A stretch of DNA of 64,000 bases, from assembly GCA_021014325.1 (NCBI GenBank), contig CM037473.1:21504822-21568821 (forward strand). The letters are read 5' to 3'. The position numbers and the translations under genes are program-made. Shown piece after piece: positions 21,701-32,796 of the stretch; position 1 is the first letter of the stretch, and every line of letters begins with the position of its first letter. This DNA is from Plazaster borealis (taxonomy: Eukaryota; Echinodermata; Asteroidea; Forcipulatida; Labidiasteridae). The notes under the pieces were generated by a model. It worked only from the letters and a program-made list of their open reading frames with translations, did no database searches and had not been told where the DNA came from.

Positions 21701-24700
21701 CGTTAAAACTAGCCTTGACCAATCGTTTCATTTATTTATTTGTCTTTTGTTTGGTAATTGTTTTCCCTTTGCACTATTGCTCTACCCTCCCGAGATTATG
21801 TACAGTCTCTGTGTGCACATGCATGTGTATGTATACGCAGCGCGTTTGTTCTGAAATATTGCAAATGTTTTTAGCTCACATTATTTTCACAAAAAGAATA
21901 TCGGACATCTTCCGAAAACATCGGTACTCCGATGGAGAATACGATATCTCATACCTTTGCACCTTTTATTTTCCCCATGTCTTTTGCCACATCGTTCGTC
22001 CTACAAAATGAACACCTTTGAATGGTTCCTGCAATATGCCTAGTTTATTATTCCATATATTCCGTTTGATAACGATTTTGTTCTGTCTTCCAGAATGAAT
22101 TTGTGAAGCACGGGGGCACCCTCCTTGACGATGAGAAGGTTTTAAAGATTGAACCGGGTCCGGTTGTAACTGTCCACACAAACAGAGGCAATCGTTTCCG
22201 TGCAAAGGGCAGCATCCTAACTCCTGGACCATGGGCTTCTAAGCTACTTCAACCATTAGGGATTGATCTACCACTTCAGGTACACGTAGCACTGCTGTGT
22301 ATGGTCATTACCAGCACATGTCTTCGTAATGGGTGCACCACACTAAATTAGGCCCCCATATCAACAAAATGCTAAATGTTAAAATAATCAACAATAAATC
22401 AAAATATTAAAAACAGTCTCTCTCAGCAGCAGCCTCCTGAAATCAAATCAAGTTCTTACAAACAATGTCCTTATCATCGATTGAATTTTTGAGCTATGCT
22501 CAATAAAAATGAAAGCACCACTGGAACGAATAAACTGGCCTGAGTCTATCTTGTAAAAAGGGCCACACTCTTGCCGCCATCAAAATAAGGTTATTTTTTA
22601 GAGGGCTAGTGTACCCAGAACGTCCAAAAAGTCACCTCCAAACAGTTAACAACCCCAGGGACACAATATTGGACCATAGAACCCATGACCTTGAAATATT
22701 TGATGTACAGTTTGTTGGCTTACATTCTATTCATGAGGCTTGGCGCATGATTTTCTTTAGTGTATAGTGCACCCTATAGCCAATAAATCGCGCCACCTAG
22801 AGTTTGCTCTCAATAGGCCACTTTTTGCACCACGGAAATCGATTGCAATGTACACAGAGCGGTCCACGTTTGACGCACAATAACATATCTTATTTCCAAG
22901 ATGGCGTTTACCTTAAATTGTTGGAAGAGTTCCTTTGTTGAAAACCATGGTAACAAAAACAAACGGTAATATTTGTTTTGCATAATATTGATTGTTATTG
23001 AAACCATCGAAGCACAATTATTTATTCAATCACTGTAAGAAGTTTAACGGTTATGTTATTTTTCACAGGTGTGGCGAGTGAATGTTTGTTATTTCAAAGA
23101 AAAGGAGCCTGGTTTGTACAGGAACATCCCAGTTAGTCTTGTCCATGCCGATGATGGCTGCGAAAATATTCTTTTGGTCTTTCCAAGTAGGGAGTTTCCA
23201 GGATTCGTAAAAGTAAGTCAATAGAAAGACATTCAATATGGGGCAGCAGACTTGGCGGGAAAATTCCATTGTTCTCATAAAGTGCAATGCTGAGAGTTAC
23301 GTACGTAATATCACTAGGCATAAACAATCTCTAACGAATATCTCACTGGAATGATTTATTCATTGTCAGGTTATTATGATTTTTTCAAACCGAAGAGTCA
23401 CCACTCTATTGTCAATGCAGATTCATTTTGCTCGTGAGCCATTTTTGGAAATATCATTTATTTTTCGATAATTTTTTAGACCCCTCGCATACACTGCCAT
23501 CGCTCATGTCAAACAATGGGAACTTGCACGTGGTACGCGTCACGCACAACTCTCAGCCAATGATAGGTCTTCCTTTGACCTTTTAGAGAGGGCGCTGTTT
23601 GAGCTTGTGATGTCATAATATACTTTTTCGCAAATACTCAGTACGCGCTCATTTGCCGTGGAATGAGGTGCATGCTGGTCTAGTTAGCGACACATTTGAT
23701 CGCTAACTAGACAAGCATGCACCTTATTCCACGGCTAACGCATGCGCACAGAGTATTTGCGAAGTAGTCTATGGTATCTATAATCTGCAGGTCAATTATC
23801 ACTTCCTTTGGGACGAGGTTGACCCCGACGAAAGAGACAAGAATGCAAATAAAGTACAACGAGACATTGAAGTCATTAAAGAGTTTGTGAAGAAACACCT
23901 ACCAGGTTTGGAACCTTATCCGTCAGTTATTGAACCCTGCCTGTATACGGTAAGCAACGACGGAGATTTTTGTAAGCTATTCCTGTACTTGTTCCTGCGT
24001 TGAAGCTACTGGGTGACATGAGAATTGAGCGAAACCATAGTTTTGATCTTGTGGTCATGAGATCAAAACTCGATGTTCTAAAACAGTGACAACTTATAAG
24101 GTCCCTTTTTTCACAATCTTCTCCCGACTCCACTGCCCGATTGAGCGTCAATATCATTTTCACTGGTTTGTTATTTCATCTATACGTTTGACCTCATAAA
24201 GTGGCTGGTCGTTGACAACTTAATAGCAATGTTGTCCATGTGCTTTAAAGGGTCTGTATACGTTTGGTAATGACTCTGAAAATTAACGTCAATAAAAAAC
24301 TTACTTTGTAAGAAGTACAGCAGCTTTGGATAGGCCTAGTATAATGCATTTTTAAAAAACTTTTCACTTCGAAGTACTGCGGTAATGGAAACAGATATCA
24401 CTTTTTATCCCCAAAAGTTTTAATCTGAGAAGCGTAACTGCAGTAACGTTTCTCAGATTGTGTATTCCAATTGCAGATTATTCTTCCTGCGTGGACGTAA
24501 CCGCTCCCGATTTTCGGCAATATCTCAAAAACACTACCACCTTTTGTAATGAAATTTTCACAGGTTAGTTTTATGGTATAATGTCTACAACTATAAAGGA
24601 TTGAAACAAACAGTAGGTTCCAATTACCAGACGTATACAATCCCTTTAGCTCATCAGAACGACTTGTTTGTGTCAGTAAGTGGTCTTGGCGCGATAATTG

Positions 24701-25659
24701 TATGACATCCAAGGAGCTGCGGTAGAAAACTAATCAGTTTTGATGATTCTTATTTTGTATGGTTTCAGTGTACGCCAAAGGAAGAACTCATTGTGGGTAT
24801 TCATCCATTGCACCCAAACATTGCAATAGGTTGCTCTATGTCTGGTAAGTATTGAAGATCTTATAACAGAGGAAGACGTGATTTTTATTTAACAGAAGAG
24901 AGCTCCATTGGTGCCATAATCTGAAATACAACTTTGATTGGAAGGCTCTACACTCACGATGTTCTATAGTTCACTTTTGCGAATCCTGGAAAACAAAGAT
25001 AATGTTTATGCTGTCTGTTGTACAATTCGTAACTTCAACTGTCACCCCAGTCATCTATCCTTATTCCCCATTCTACCCTTATCTGTAATACTACGCCGCC
25101 TTTCTCAGCCATAATTATTGAAACTATGTGGTTTTATGTCAAAAAAATTAAAACCTAGAAGTTAAACTGATAATACGTGTATTATATTTTATTGTAAAAT
25201 GTATGTCCGTACTTTGATATATAGCAGAATATAGATAACAATAACAATTAATAATATATTTTACTTTCGTTACAAACTGTATACAAATATGTTGGAAAAT
25301 ATTGTAACATACATTATAGTCATCGCAACTATCATTGTCACTGACTGTACCGCTTTGTTAAGGATTTTTCTTTCACAAAAATATCTGAACACTTTGCCTG
25401 TCTCTACATCTCCAAGACTCATACTTGTGTATTTGTTTTTGCAAATTTTGAAAATGTATTAAGTGACGTTGGGACTTGATCATTGTTTCATTGTTCATAG
25501 TATGATTTCCCCCCTGCTACAGGTAAAGGATTCAAAATGGCGCCCTTGGTGAGCAGAGTCTTAGGTGAGATGTCAACTGGAAGACAGCCAAGCTTTGATA
25601 CAAGACTTATTGACATAGAACGGTATCTCCCAAGCAAACAACAACAAGCCAAGCTTTAA
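18758..25659 (+). CDS. PIPOX: PIPOX-like peroxisomal sarcosine/pipecolate oxidase, 8 exons, 385 aa
   Basis: Exons: 18758-18856, 21095-21243, 21446-21653, 22094-22279, 23069-23212, 23791-23949, 24769-24844, 25523-25659. Phases join into 385 codons plus TAA; human PIPOX is 390 aa. The first ATG is chosen because MEYDCIIVGAGVLGSSSAYR opens directly with the FAD dinucleotide fold (GxGxxG, residues 9-14). PHSRGSSHGSVRILRYPYTD (exon 2), ILTPGPWASKLLQPLGIDLP (exon 4) and SGKGFKMAPLVSRVLGEM (exons 7-8) are family signatures. Cys312 in EPCLYT matches the covalent flavin cysteine of monomeric sarcosine oxidases. The protein ends AKL, a peroxisomal targeting signal. Known: the family oxidises sarcosine to glycine and formaldehyde, or L-pipecolate, giving H2O2. 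Odd: after Cys312 the family pattern TPDE-F-D is here TPKEELIVG, so substrate or activity may differ. Confidence 0.92.
18857..21094 (+). other. PIPOX-like intron 1 content
   Basis: 2.24 kb. It holds a short stretch at 19918-19957 resembling retroelement ends (ctgacgatgactagag ... cgaaacgtcgag), then tandem copies of the GCAGTAGA repeat (19970-20345), and G-rich sequence near 20770-20830. No exon is supported here. Confidence 0.5.
19970..20345 (+). repeat. Tandem copies of the GCAGTAGA repeat family
   Basis: Two direct units at about 20098-20205 and 20206-20320 each carry 'ctcccgaattccgaatattc', 'gcggcagtagaataa' and 'agcaagacaa'. A degraded unit lies upstream (19970-20097). The downstream 'aagtagatatacacatggtg' segment recurs at 9380 and 49540, so this is one dispersed family. 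Confidence 0.75.
23625..23765. repeat. Foldback element, arms of about 65 bases
   Basis: 'aatactcagtacgcgctcat ... ggtctagttagcgacaca' pairs with 'gatcgctaactagacaagca ... gagtatttgcg'. The arms meet at a loop of a few bases near 23695. It ends 25 bases before PIPOX-like exon 6 (23791). Confidence 0.8.
24245..24649. mobile_element. TTAA MITE, family B (copy 2)
   Basis: Starts TTAAAGGGTCTGTATACGTT TGG. Ends with 'gtaggttccaattaccagac gtatacaatccctttag', so the last TTAA is mutated. Carries the family segments 'aagaagtacagcagctttgg' and 'tgcagattattcttcctgcg'. In PIPOX-like intron 6. Confidence 0.85.
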
Positions 25660-25734
25660 CACTTCGGTGGAATGGGAATTTTTGTTACGTGCAATTCATT
25701 TTTAACAAGTATTCTTTTCAATTCAATTCAATTC

Positions 25735-25835
25735 AGTTCAATATTACATTTATTTCCATCCCGACGGTACATAACATAAATGCACAAAAAAGACAGTGGA
25801 GGCACGACCCTAAGAAGCCAAGGCTTGTAGTGGAG
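25735..25835 (-). repeat. LINE-type 3' end remnant
   Basis: A (TTCAA)n tract followed by 'tattacatttatttccatcc' and 'gacagtggaggcac' reads on the minus strand as a LINE 3' tail. Short and without coding sequence. Confidence 0.4.
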
Positions 25836-25859
25836 TGCCTTTAGAGGAAAAAACGAAAG

Positions 25860-26440
25860 ACATAATTAATTAATTAATGAAAAATGTACAAGTTAATTAA
25901 TTATTATAATAATTAACCATTTTTATATAGCGCATAACACATAGTGATTAAACATGTCCCTATGCGCTGTAGAGAAAAAAGACAACAAAACACAAATACA
26001 AGATGTACTAGGTTACAAACAAAATGCATGAATTAAATGTTAAATAAGTGCGTCTTCAAAGCAGTCTTAAACTTATCAATGGAATCAATATTTTTCAAAT
26101 GTTCCGGCAGATTGTTCCATAAGGTTGAGGCAGTGTGAGCGAAGCTGCGTTCACCACTGACCTGGTCAAAACTGGTGGAATAACAAACAATTTTTTCTTA
26201 TTAGAACGAAGATTTCTTGAAGGTGTGTACAATGTTAACAGCTCTGACAAATAAGTTGGTGCAAAATTATGAAAACATTCGTATGCCAACAACAACATTT
26301 TGAATGAAATGCGAGAATGAATGGGTAGCCAATGTAAATCTCTTAGAATAAGAGTTACAGATTCATGTTTCCTAATGCGATAAATAAGACGAGCAGCAGA
26401 ATTATGACAAGACAAATGATCTGATGGGTACAAATGATCT
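25860..26440 (-). mobile_element. 3' end of a non-LTR retrotransposon (CR1/L2-like)
   Basis: Minus-strand frames give HNSAARLIYRI, LILRDLHWLPIHSRISFKML and TYLSELLTLYTP. A shift of one frame is then needed to read TASTLWNNLPEHLKN and FKTALKTHLFNI before a stop near 26040. These are the C-terminal motifs of LINE reverse transcriptase ORFs. The 3' UTR follows, ending 'tgcgctatataaaaatgg' and (AAT)n. Dead: frameshifted and 5' truncated. Confidence 0.85.
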
Positions 26441-26519
26441 GACGAAGAAACTGAGATAAGTGGCGACTAAAAACTGTAAATTGTAAATCTGCAGGGGAGG
26501 AGGCAAATCTGGAAAATAA

Positions 26520-26740
26520 ACCAAAAGGAAAGACTATGCTACATATTGGGAGATAATAAACTCTTTGAAAGAGTTCTTAGAGGAGCACACGGAGATTTTG
26601 GACTTAATTGATTGGTCAATGCTATTCCAAAGGCTGGGACCATGAAAGCGAAGAGTGTTCTTGTGCTAAGATGTACGTGTGAAAGGTATGTATAGGTTGC
26701 TGTGTGATCTAGTGTGATGGTACCTAATTCCACAGAGACT
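26520..26740 (-). pseudogene. LINE reverse-transcriptase C-terminal remnant
   Basis: The minus-strand frame gives STRTLFAFMVPAFG. After a one-base shift it gives WNSIDQSIKSKISVCSSKNS then FKEFIISQ. This is the usual 'GP.LWNSI...FK..L' ending of non-LTR element ORF2. A different family from the neighbour at 25860-26440, because the C-terminal spacing differs. Confidence 0.7.
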
Positions 26741-26966
26741 TATAACATTTTGGATTTGGTTGGTTTAAAGACCCAGCTTTCGAAATCACTGTGAGGAGAT
26801 TTTTCTTAATGGTATTAATCGAGTTTAGGTGGTGGTGGGGAATAAAGAAGATTGTAATTTGCTAATAACATTTTTTAATTAGACACGTGGTTATAGAGAC
26901 ATTGATATTAAGAATAAGGTTCCAAAATTGTTTACGAGCTTTGACCTGAAGATTTTCTTGGCCAAA

Positions 26967-27430
26967 TAGATTTTCCCGGCCAATTGAATTTTACACCCAG
27001 CTGATTCAAATTCGTTTAAAAGTTGAATGCTCCGTTGCATCAGCATTTATCAGTCAAAAGGAGTAATTCAATTTCAACCGTTTAGCATGCTCTGGTCAAA
27101 GGTCATTCGAATTCATTAGAACGCAAAGATCATTAAATTTCGCTTAAGCCACGCAGTAAGGGGCTGTTCAACCATTCAATTACATCAATTGTAGAAATTC
27201 AACTGAAAATTGGTGAAAATGTAGTCTAAAATGCCTATAAATTCAATAGAATGACTGAATTCAATTCTAAATTGGAAAAATGAAATCATGTGTGCACGAA
27301 AACGAAATTTAATGCAATAGTAGCTCAGTAGAAACCCAAGTTTGAATAATAATAGAGAAACATGTGTGAATTTGAATGTGTGTTAACTAAGCCGAATTAG
27401 TTTTTTGCTGAAATTGACCGGGAAAATCTA
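26967..27430. mobile_element. TA-flanked MITE with 17-19 bp terminal inverted repeats
   Basis: Left end TAGATTTTCCCGGCCAATT; right end AATTGACCGGGAAAATCTA. That is 18 of 19 bases inverted and matched, starting and ending in TA, which suggests a Tc1/mariner-type target. Internal sequence is A+T-rich with many AATTCAA/TTGAATT words and no coding frame. Confidence 0.78.
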
Positions 27431-27750
27431 TAATAATATATAATAAAAGGGTTGTTATAAACAGCTCCTGGCGTTCATTACAAATACAAATGTCAAAAAA
27501 ATAAATCATCGGGTATTGAACCATGCGAAAGAGACACCTCAAGAGATTTATCACACAATTTTAGGCCTATGACGGCTGTTGTAACTATCGAAGCAAACAT
27601 AAACAAAACCCATAAAATTGAGGAAGAATGCAGAGCTTGCAGTTCCCAGGCTTGCTGCAATTCACTAATAGCTTAATGTCACCCTGTAAATTGAGCTTAT
27701 GATAGGCCTATAATTTATGTATATTTACACTAAATGCAGCTAAATGCAGC

Positions 27751-27756
27751 TATAAA
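27751..27756 (+). promoter_or_regulatory. Possible TATA box of the small secreted gene
   Basis: TATAAA lies 214 bases before the proposed start codon at 27965, after a duplicated 'taaatgcagc'. A start of transcription near 27780 would give a 5' leader of about 185 bases. No initiator can be confirmed by eye. Confidence 0.3.
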
Positions 27757-27964
27757 GTCCCCAAAGGACAAGCGTAGTGTGACGTCCTTTTTATTACTTG
27801 TTAGTCGCTGAATGGCTGTAAACAGTGTGACATTTACGCAGTCTTGTTGCGTGGGAGACGGAAAGGATAGCATGCTTAAAAACAGTGGTTTCTTCATTCT
27901 TAAGTTCTCAAGCTGAGAGACAGTCCCATATAGCTATCATTAGTTTGATGACTTCTGCCTAAAA

Positions 27965-29577
27965 ATGACGAACTTCAGACGTACATGGTTTTTGCTTTTG
28001 GCGTTTATTGGAGGTAGGTTATTGTTATCCATTTTACCTGAAGAGTGCATGTTGCTCATTTTATTGCAGTTATATGCCACTGGGTGTATAAGCCCTACAT
28101 AGAATTCATTTTGTAAGGGTTTTACGGAGGTCCAAATTGAACGGCAGGTTTTCGGGGATATCTGCCAAACCTCCCGTTGAAAAATGATGTCCACTTTCCC
28201 CCCTTTTGTTTTATATCTTTATCCGTAAATGAAAAGAAAACGGTGTATCCGCTGGCTCAGGTGTACTTTGTGGATGCAGATATGGAATTCTCCGAGCCCC
28301 ACAAGCCTTGGGTGTGGTGCCGTTTACGGTTTCAGTCGGACAGTATGCGAAAACTTTGTACAAAACTACGGAGCAATGGAAGTGTTATTCGACTTGACGA
28401 GATGATGATGTAATTTAATGAGTGAAAAATGACGACATATTATTAGCAAAAAGTGGACATCTCTAGACAGTTAGTTCGGGATGACGACATCGTACTTTAA
28501 GAATGTTGTTTTAGGTAGAAGCCCCGCTTTAAGGATTTGTCGTCATCCTGATAGGTTATCGTAGGAAGAAGACATCCTATATTTAGAATGTCGTCATCCC
28601 GAGATACAATCTGAAAAATTCTGGGTCAGAATTGACCCGGAATCAAACAAATTGTTCTACTTATAGTTTCATTTCATTTCATTTCAGTTCACGAAGTAAA
28701 AGAAAAACCACACAATTTCGAGGGTATTTGTGTGAATCATTATATTCTACTTTTAAAAGAGCTTTCGAACCATTTTCATTTAATAACAAACGCTTTTTAT
28801 AGCCCAAAGTGCCCAATTCAATGTAGCGTTCCCCACCATTTTGTTCAGTCGATCGTTAAAGATAAAGTTGACAAGTCCCCATGTTTCTGCTATGTTAGAT
28901 GTTGGAATAAAACAATACTATTAATCGTGAACTGGGCTGGTGTCTGGCTTTAGAAAATATAACCAGGGTTTTTCAAAATACGGTTGGTGGTAAAAAGAGG
29001 ATACAACTGTTCAGTAGGAAATTGGAATAGGAAAACACTAGGCTGTAAAATAGACTACATGTTTATGAATATTTTGTGCTGCCTGAAAAAGAAAAACCAT
29101 CATTTTCCGCTGTATAGTCTTCGACGTTAAATTTTACCACTTTATAGGCATTGACAAATATCAATCTGTAAGATCATCAGTACTTTATCGTGTGTCGTTT
29201 ATTTCTCAATTTTTGAAGTGACGTTGTGGTCAGGGATTTCGGCAAGAGTGTGCTACTTCGGTCAAGAGCCGGACCCGGGGCAACGGAATAAATTGCGTTG
29301 GGTAATGCCGGTGAAACGTGAAGATCGCTGCTCGTGTACATCCGTTAAACCAGGGGGAGTCAACACAAACGCAGTCACAAGACAATATGAACCGTACTAC
29401 ACAGATAATCCACTCTTTACGGGCAACAGACAAGAGATTCTTGATTACTTTCAGTGTCCGGCGGGTAAGAGCTCTTTAAAACCCTGCGATGCCCGCCCCT
29501 GTCAGATTTACACGAGTGTCATTGGTTACTGCAGCCAGCAGACCGTTGGGAAACGTGTATCCCAATTACAATGTTGA
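27965..29577 (+). CDS. Small secreted cysteine-rich protein, 2 exons, 135 aa, family unknown
   Basis: Exon 1 is 27965-28013 (ends GGAG|GTAGGT, phase 1). Exon 2 is 29219-29577, after a pyrimidine-rich tract ending TTTTTGAAG. Joining gives 135 codons and TGA. The N terminus is MTNFRRTWFLLLAFIGVTLW followed by SGISA: basic residues, a hydrophobic core and small residues, a clear signal peptide with cleavage likely after ISA (about 25). The mature part has eight cysteines (28, 54, 56, 96, 106, 111, 121, 135), including a CSC, with RQYEPYYTDNPLF and ILDYFQCPAGK between. No transmembrane segment and no N-glycosylation site is apparent. AATAAA follows at 29640. A second acceptor ten bases in (GTCAG|GG) keeps the frame and would shorten the signal core. 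I do not recognise the family; secreted peptide, toxin-like or immune roles are only guesses. Confidence 0.6.
28177..28640 (+). repeat. Possible transposon remnant in the intron of the small secreted gene
   Basis: 'aaatgatgtccacttt' near 28183 returns inverted as 'aaagtggacatctc' near 28450. The block 'gacgacatcgtactttaaga' recurs as 'gaagacatcctatatttaga' downstream, and a hairpin (ttctgggtcagaattgaccc) sits at 28619. Two overlapping plus-strand frames are open at 28230-28400, but neither joins convincingly to the flanking exons. Unclassified. Confidence 0.4.
28730..28815 (+). repeat. Dispersed repeat, copy 1
   Basis: 'gtgaatcattatattc' and 'acaaacgctttttatagccc aaag' recur in reverse complement at 33285-33372. 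Two copies only in this window; nature unknown. Confidence 0.6.
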
Positions 29578-31714
29578 CTTCATACTATTTTCAAAGCTAA
29601 TAACCTTTCAAGACGCTATATAGATAGTTTTGCCAAAAAAATAAACAAATTACTTGTTTTTGTTAATTATTATGTTTTTACCTTGAAACCGCAGTATATT
29701 TTGTACATAAGCCTATTATGTATAAATTTTTACCAACGAGATTCCGAGTCCATGAGTCACACTGCCTTAAGGGTCATAGACCATGCCAATCGGGCCTGTC
29801 TGAGGATAGAACTTAGTTTCACCTGTTTTTGTTCAACAAAATGAACGAGTATAACTAAAATGTGTTTACGGTCTACTGGCTGCAGACCGGCGGGCCATCG
29901 GTTTTTTTTTTATCAACCATACTATTAATTGTCTTTACCATTATTGTATTTGATGATTTCCCGCCTGTTTTATTTTGTAGCCTTTATCCTGCTATATAAA
30001 GCCTGCTCTGTTGGTTTATTTAAATTAATGCAAAAACCCTTTTAAGGCCCTGTTCTCAATTTAAATGGTAACAAATGACAAAAACAGCAATTAACAGAAC
30101 GTCCAGAAGCCCCTTACTGTTTAGGCACTCCTTTGTATCAGTGTCACCGTGAAGAGATCAGACTTTATCTCTGTCAGTTTCAAACTATAGAAGGAGGAAT
30201 TTCCAACAAAAGGCGCTATTAAATAATTATAGCATCGTAGTCTTATAGACCTTTCTATTGCAACGTCACAGCCCGAGTTTTTACCAACCGAGGTTGGAAA
30301 ACTATGAAAAGCAAAACAAAAACAGAATGAGCCACAGCTTCTAGCAATGTAACAAAAACATTCAAAAATAGCGTTGAATTTGTTGAAAAAAAAGCAACCA
30401 ATCACAGGAAATATTTTATTTATTTGAAATCAAGTTTGCAGAAAATGTTGAATTTGGTTAAAACATATGTTTTACTAACATTCGGCCGTCCACGCCAACC
30501 AACGCGATTTGTGTATCAACAATGGAAAGGTCTATACATGTCATCCTCATGATGTCGGTATAAATGAAGTCTTTGTCTAAGTTTAGATAGCACGAGTTAT
30601 TGACGAATATAGTGCGCCACCAAGAGTTTGCAACGGAGAAGTGATTTCTAAGAAGGTAATCGATGTAGATGATTCACTGGTATCGTCTGAAATTTGAGTT
30701 TCGCGCTACAGCAAATACATAACCACCAACCCGACACAGAGAACAATTCTAAAAAAGCTAAATTTTTTAAGAGGCAAGAGACATGACGAGGATTCCGTGT
30801 CGTGAACATGACGGCGGATTTCAATTTTCCCCCATAGCAGCCGTTTGTAGTCCTCGCATCATCAGTATGTGAGCATTCAATCATTGGCTTTTTGTTCTCC
30901 CATTTGAATATTACGGTCTGTGAGTTCATCATTGGAATCGTAAATATTATTTTATATTAATATTATTATTAATATTATGTAATATTTATCTTAAACACAA
31001 ATTTATGCAGGCAATAATTCTCCTGAGCTCCCAACCAACCCACCGTCATTAAGAGGAGACCAGTAAATCATTTCCACCATTTATTCCTGCGTGAAACCAT
31101 CAAAAGAAATTCACACTCGGACAGCATCGCTCAATTGAGTAACAGTTTGAAATTAGCGTATAATACATTTTTGTGGAGAACCCAACCAGTTTTAAATGAC
31201 CCAAAGCATTAGATATAGACCCTTCTGACTAAATAAAACAAATTCAAGCAAAAATAATTTTTAGATGACCCCACATTTGTATCTTTGTAGACTTTATACA
31301 ACTTTACTTGACACCATAAAAAACGCACACGCTTACACTATAATTATGATAGTTTTCAACAGTCTGTTTATTATAACGTGTAGCTCCATGGTCTGACTTA
31401 TCCTTGCAACACCACTCCACTCAATTCATCAAAATAAACAACAATGGCACTGCTTACAGCCATTGTGCAAGTATACAGAAGAAGCCATCTGGAAACCATT
31501 CGTCATCACCTACGCCATGAAGTCGCACAGAAGTAGATACCAGTAAAAAGTAACAATCGGAGAAACGGCGTTTAAATCAAGCTTTCCTACAAAATTTCAG
31601 GGTATTTTCAACTAGTTTTCTTACAGTGCAAACTTGATGCACTGAACTTCATAAATCCGGTGCTTTTTAATGCTTTTCGTCCTAAGTTACTGAGCAATAA
31701 AGTAAGAAAGATGC

Positions 31715-32116
31715 GTGCTACTTCGTGACGTCGAAAATTAACGAAACTTGAATTTTTTCCGTTTTCACGAAGTAGCACAGTAGTGAGTTGGATAATCTAG
31801 GTCATGCGCGCGCTGTATACACAGAAAGATCAGTGCTCTCGTTAAAACGTGCTTTTCCCCCACACTTTTTGAGGTTGGTGTGCGCCATGTGTTTCAATGG
31901 TAAATTGAACTTCAGTGCTACTTCGTGGCGTAAAAAAACGGTCAGGTTCGGTGCAAAATTGCAAAGCCTATTACCGTAATTAAAAAAGTAAAGCTCATGA
32001 AGCGTTGAATTTTCATAAAGCTGTAGGCCTCGATTAACATTGTTTAAATATGTAAAAAACTGAAATCTGAAGAATTTTTGTTTTTGTTTTGTAACATGTG
32101 TGCTCCTTCGTGGCGT
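31715..32116. repeat. Repeated GTGCTACTTCGTG(A/G)CGT motif
   Basis: Instances at 31715-31732 (GTGCTACTTCGTGACGTC), inverted at 31765-31778 (TCACGAAGTAGCAC), 31915-31931 (GTGCTACTTCGTGGCGT) and 32099-32115 (GTGCTCCTTCGTGGCGT). The first two form a hairpin with a 32-base loop. A TGACGTC, as in cAMP response elements, lies in the first. It could be the end of an unrecognised element or a cluster of binding sites. Confidence 0.6.
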
Positions 32117-32127
32117 CGGTGACGGTA

Positions 32128-32411
32128 TTAAACATTGTGAGAAACGACTCCCTCTGAAGTAACGTAGTTTTTGAGAAAGAGGTAATTTCTCACTAAAATA
32201 TTTGAATCTGAAAAAGACTTCAGGCCTGTAGCCTTTTTCAGGCATCTGAAAACACACAAATTTGTGCAACAAGGATTTTTCTTTCATTATTTTCTTGCAA
32301 CTTCGATGACTAATTGAGCCCAAATTTTCACAGGTTTGATCATTTGTGATGGGATATACACCAAGTGAGAATACTGGTCTTTGACATTACTAAACATGTC
32401 CAGTGCCTTTA
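32128..32411 (-). mobile_element. Family A MITE (A4), truncated
   Basis: Reverse orientation: 'gtgagaaacgactccctctg', the hairpin-like 'cttcaggcctgtagcctttt' segment shared with 17522-17858, 'cttgcaacttcgatga', and the terminus 'catgtccagtgcctttaa'. The distal terminus is missing. Confidence 0.87.
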
Positions 32412-32796
32412 AGTCAAAGCACAGCTCTATGATTAAAGTACATAGTCAGAAAAATCAGTTCAAAATCAATTAATGTCCATTTTGTGTTAAACTTTTTTGT
32501 GTTTAACTGCATGAATCAAACTTAAAGTATTTTAATTAACTATTACAATCGTTGTAGTTTAAGTTGCCAGCATTTCTTAAAGTTGGATGGCCCAGTTTTT
32601 TGCTGAAATATTTTGTTTCTTTGAATTTTTTCACCGAACGTATTTCGACAGATGATGCTGATGTTCCAAAACGAAAAAAAATACCAAAAAATTGTGATAG
32701 TGCCACGCACAAAACACATGTAACTTGCAAAATTGTTTGTACATGGCTGATGGACTCGAGATACTCGGGATCCCGACAGTAATTAGATTTTAGTTT

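Larger units (their letters stand above)
25660..27964. other. Intergenic region: LINE remnants and a TA-flanked MITE
   Basis: Between the PIPOX-like stop and the small secreted gene. It holds three non-LTR retrotransposon 3' remnants on the minus strand (25735-25835, 25860-26440, 26520-26740), an inverted-repeat element at 26967-27430, and a TATAAA at 27751. No host gene is seen. Confidence 0.6.

Noticed and set aside
26095..26433. Host gene on the minus strand
   Set aside because: Reads as a LINE ORF2 C terminus with a frameshift and LINE-like 3' UTR.
28177..28413. Extra exon of the small secreted gene
   Set aside because: Two frames are open, but neither has a good acceptor and donor in phase with exons 1 and 2, and inverted repeats surround it.
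31802..32323. 173-codon minus-strand frame
   Set aside because: Half of it is a family A MITE; no splice logic, and no similarity recognised.
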